From positions 992,001-1,056,000 of the forward strand of contig NW_020167520.1 in the NCBI RefSeq assembly GCF_001641265.1: a stretch of 64,000 bases of DNA, in the 5' to 3' direction. Position numbers and translations under genes: made by a program. Position 1 is the stretch's first letter; the number at the start of each line of letters is the position of its first letter. The notes below the pieces were generated by a model, which ran no database searches, was not told the origin of the DNA, and was given only the letters and a program-made list of their open reading frames with translations. Of the stretch, positions 61,857 through 64,000 are shown piece by piece. This DNA is from Pseudogymnoascus destructans (taxonomy: Eukaryota > Ascomycota > Leotiomycetes > Thelebolales > Thelebolaceae).

Positions 61857-63738
61857 TGTAACTATATAATTAAATAATAAAATCAATAGAGCTACTATCA
61901 CTATCTCCACTACTACTGTCACTACTAATCTCAATGTTACTATCACTATGATCCTTACCATACCGTAAAATTATCACTTTGGATTTTAACCTAACCTTCT
62001 TCCGCTCTGCTACCCTCTTCCTCTCAACCCTTCGCGCTTCGATTTCAATTTTCCGTTGTTGCACCTGTAGCTGCTTTACTACTTGCTTTGATTCCTTTGC
62101 TACTCTTGCCTCTGCCTTTGCTTGTAATTTTGCTTCCTTCTCCTCATGTAACAGTCGGGCGTCTGATGCATATAACTGCCCCCCCTTCTGTAGCGATTTC
62201 CGTGCCCTTGCCTTTGCTGTTTTCTGCTCTGCTGACCGTAAGGTAACAATGTCAAGCTCGGTCTTATAGAGCTCAGCCCGATGTAAAACAACTGTAGTTC
62301 CACGTGCAAATGATTGAAACCCTTCTCTTGACGGTGATGAGAAAGCTGCCTCTACTCTCTTCTGCCAATGTTTAACTGCCTGTATAGTTTGCACACTAGT
62401 TTTTGGAGTTGAGATAAGGTCGTACGAAGCAAATGGCTCATAGTCTGGTGTTTGATTCCGGGTCTCTTGTATTTTATCAATTACTAGTGGAGGATTATAT
62501 GGATATAGTCCTGCATTTCTCCAACCTGATTGAATTGTCCGGACAGTTAAGGATTGCCGTCGGATTTGTGGAAGGTCGGTAAGGAACGTACGTAGCTTAT
62601 ACTCATAGTCATAGCTACGTACTGCTTGATCAAGTGCCTTTTGATGGAAGTGTTTGCACTGCTTAAAAACTGCTACATCAAGAGGTTGTAGTAGATGCGT
62701 AGTATGAGCAGGAAGGCAGCAAATAACAACGTTATGCTCTTCTGCTAATGTGAGAAAGCGCTCCGTTTTATGAGAGTCATGGCCGTCGAGTAATAGGAGG
62801 CGGGTGTCGTCTGGTGCCATATGCTCTGCAGATAGTTGAATAAAATGCATGAGGTATTGAATTGCAATGTCGTCGTTTGAATACCCACTCTCATTAACGA
62901 TAACAAGAGCATTTGGCTCAAGGTTATCATTATACCATGAGTCCATATGAAGTTTCCCCGGAATGATAATGGCTTCTGCAATTGTTGTACCACTTGCATT
63001 TACTCCCTCAATCACAGTAACAGAGAGCCGATTCTCAGGATTATCAACAGTCCATTGCTTTACACCAATCGGCACAATAACAGCTGTAGATTTATAACAT
63101 CCAATCATGTAGCCAGTCTCGTCAACATTCCATAAGTTATATGGCTTAATGTTGTGTTTTGTAATAAGTGCGTTATATGTAAGGAAAAATTCACCTCTTT
63201 CTTTTGTGCCTGCTTTCTATGCGTATTTAAAGTCTTCGTATGAATCGAGTGGAATTCAGGGTGTGCCTTAAGGAAGCGTTGTAACCACCGTTGCGATGGG
63301 ATCGTACGATCGGGTCGCAAGTCTGCAACAGCCCGTAAAACCATTGATCGGTTTGCAGGGACCCCACGCTTAAGTTGGTCATATATAAATTGACAAACTG
63401 CAGTATCTTGTTCTTGAGATAAAACTCAGTTTTGACCCCCGCGGGGAAGGAGAGGGGTAGTAATGTGTCGTCGGAGTGTCTCACGGTTGACATTAAACTT
63501 GCGGGCAACCCAAGTAATTGTATAAGTATCTGGTTGTTTCAAGTAGAACTGCCGGGCCTCAATAAGACGGTCAGCTCGACTTGGATCGCTATTCAAAGGC
63601 ATCGTAGAGGGTTGTTGTTACGACAAATATTATTATTTCATCTATGTATCAAAGTGGCGGTGTACATGCACATATCGCTGTCGCGTGCACAGATCGCTGT
63701 CGCCACCTACGAGCGAAGCGAGTGGGTGGAACACCGAG
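61857..63738 (-). mobile_element. Pogo/Fot1-like transposon, family P1 copy C, 3'-truncated
   Basis: The 5' terminus with the CGACAGCGAT-type repeated motif ends at 63738 next to TA at 63739-63740. The 3' untranslated and terminal sequence is missing: P2 copy 4 abuts it at 61856 soon after the stop codon. It lacks one end and cannot transpose. Confidence 0.9.
61870..63602 (-). pseudogene. P1 pogo transposase, broken
   Basis: Nearly identical to the parts of copy A that remain, without the solo LTR. ATG at 63602. It shares with copy A the TGA replacing an early CGA codon (about 63428-63426) but has a sense codon where copy A has TAA at 505-507. A 7-bp deletion near 63190 shifts the frame just before the first-Asp region. 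From 63108 to 61870 the frame is open for 412 residues including LLLLDGHDSHKT and LLQPLDVAV and the basic tail. Confidence 0.9.
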
Positions 63739-63740
63739 TA

Positions 63741-64000
63741 GTTTGGCACATTCGCTATACCAGTAATGTCTCTCGATACAACACTACCATTTACATCGAC
63801 ATGATTCGCCCCTTAGGTGAGCTTATAAAAGCATATATATCCCCCGGTACTTGTGCGTGGCACCTGTAAGCAACATCTCCAAGAGAGATGAGACGCAACC
63901 AGAATAGCGTAAAAGAGAAAGACCGACGTTATTCCGCCGCCGGAGCCAACATGGTTTTATGCACTACAACATCCGACACATATGGCAGGAATAATGGTGT
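63741..64000. other. Right-edge flank, no gene seen
   Basis: 260 bp after P1 copy C. I see no transposon end or convincing reading frame. Confidence 0.4.

Noticed and set aside
1..64000. tRNA, rRNA, riboswitch or biosynthetic gene cluster
   Set aside because: None seen on either strand; the host genes present have unrelated functions.

Overview
The window comes from a filamentous ascomycete (Pezizomycotina). The few host genes are GC-rich and have short GT-AG introns with CTAAC/CTAAT branch sites. Everything around them is fungal-type transposons: pogo/Fot1-like elements with TA target duplications, Ty3/gypsy retrotransposons, a PIF/Harbinger-type element and a Tc1-like derivative. I could not name the species. 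The region is a transposon island in which most bases belong to mobile elements in several states of decay, often nested.

Host genes are sparse: the start of a secreted protein running off the left edge (1-164, -), a three-exon oil-body-associated protein (DUF1264) gene (3519-4341, +), an intronless secreted type-B carboxylesterase/lipase (21269-23023, +) and a two-exon Nudix/eIF-2B-like fusion (28398-30110, +). No RNA gene, CRISPR array or secondary-metabolite cluster was seen.

Layout. 306-3197: broken pogo element (family P1) split by a solo LTR. 4919-10793: composite Harbinger-like unit with one pair of ~255-bp inverted repeats around two diverged, mirror-image transposase/DNA-binding gene pairs. 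11109-19947: three nested elements, Tc1-like > pogo P2 > gypsy-1. Gypsy-1 carries an intact, spliced, antisense zinc-finger-like gene between pol and its 3' LTR. 23205-28145: P3 relic with a P6 (CENP-B/ABP1-like) element inside, an LTR fragment, a second P6 piece and a 570-bp MITE. 30180-32170: intact P1. 32561-41212: P4 pogo with a young gypsy-2 inserted in its terminal repeat (identical LTRs, uninterrupted 1597-aa polyprotein with chromodomain). 41326-53481: almost head-to-tail P5, P3, P2, relics, P7 and P2. 53484-63738: relics, an old gypsy-3 with a pogo inside it, an intact P2 and a truncated P1.

Two themes link the elements. First, most pogo families begin TA|ACGT and carry, 10-13 bp inside the tip, a family-specific motif present twice in direct orientation at a 17-bp pitch; closely related P2 transposases sit with two completely different motifs. 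Second, decay is dominated by transitions, many at CpG (CGA to TGA stops, LTR differences). Proteins of P2, P3 and P7 end in a CCHC zinc knuckle. Coordinates of element ends rest on TSD/TIR reading by eye. All functions are inferred from motifs, not from database searches.
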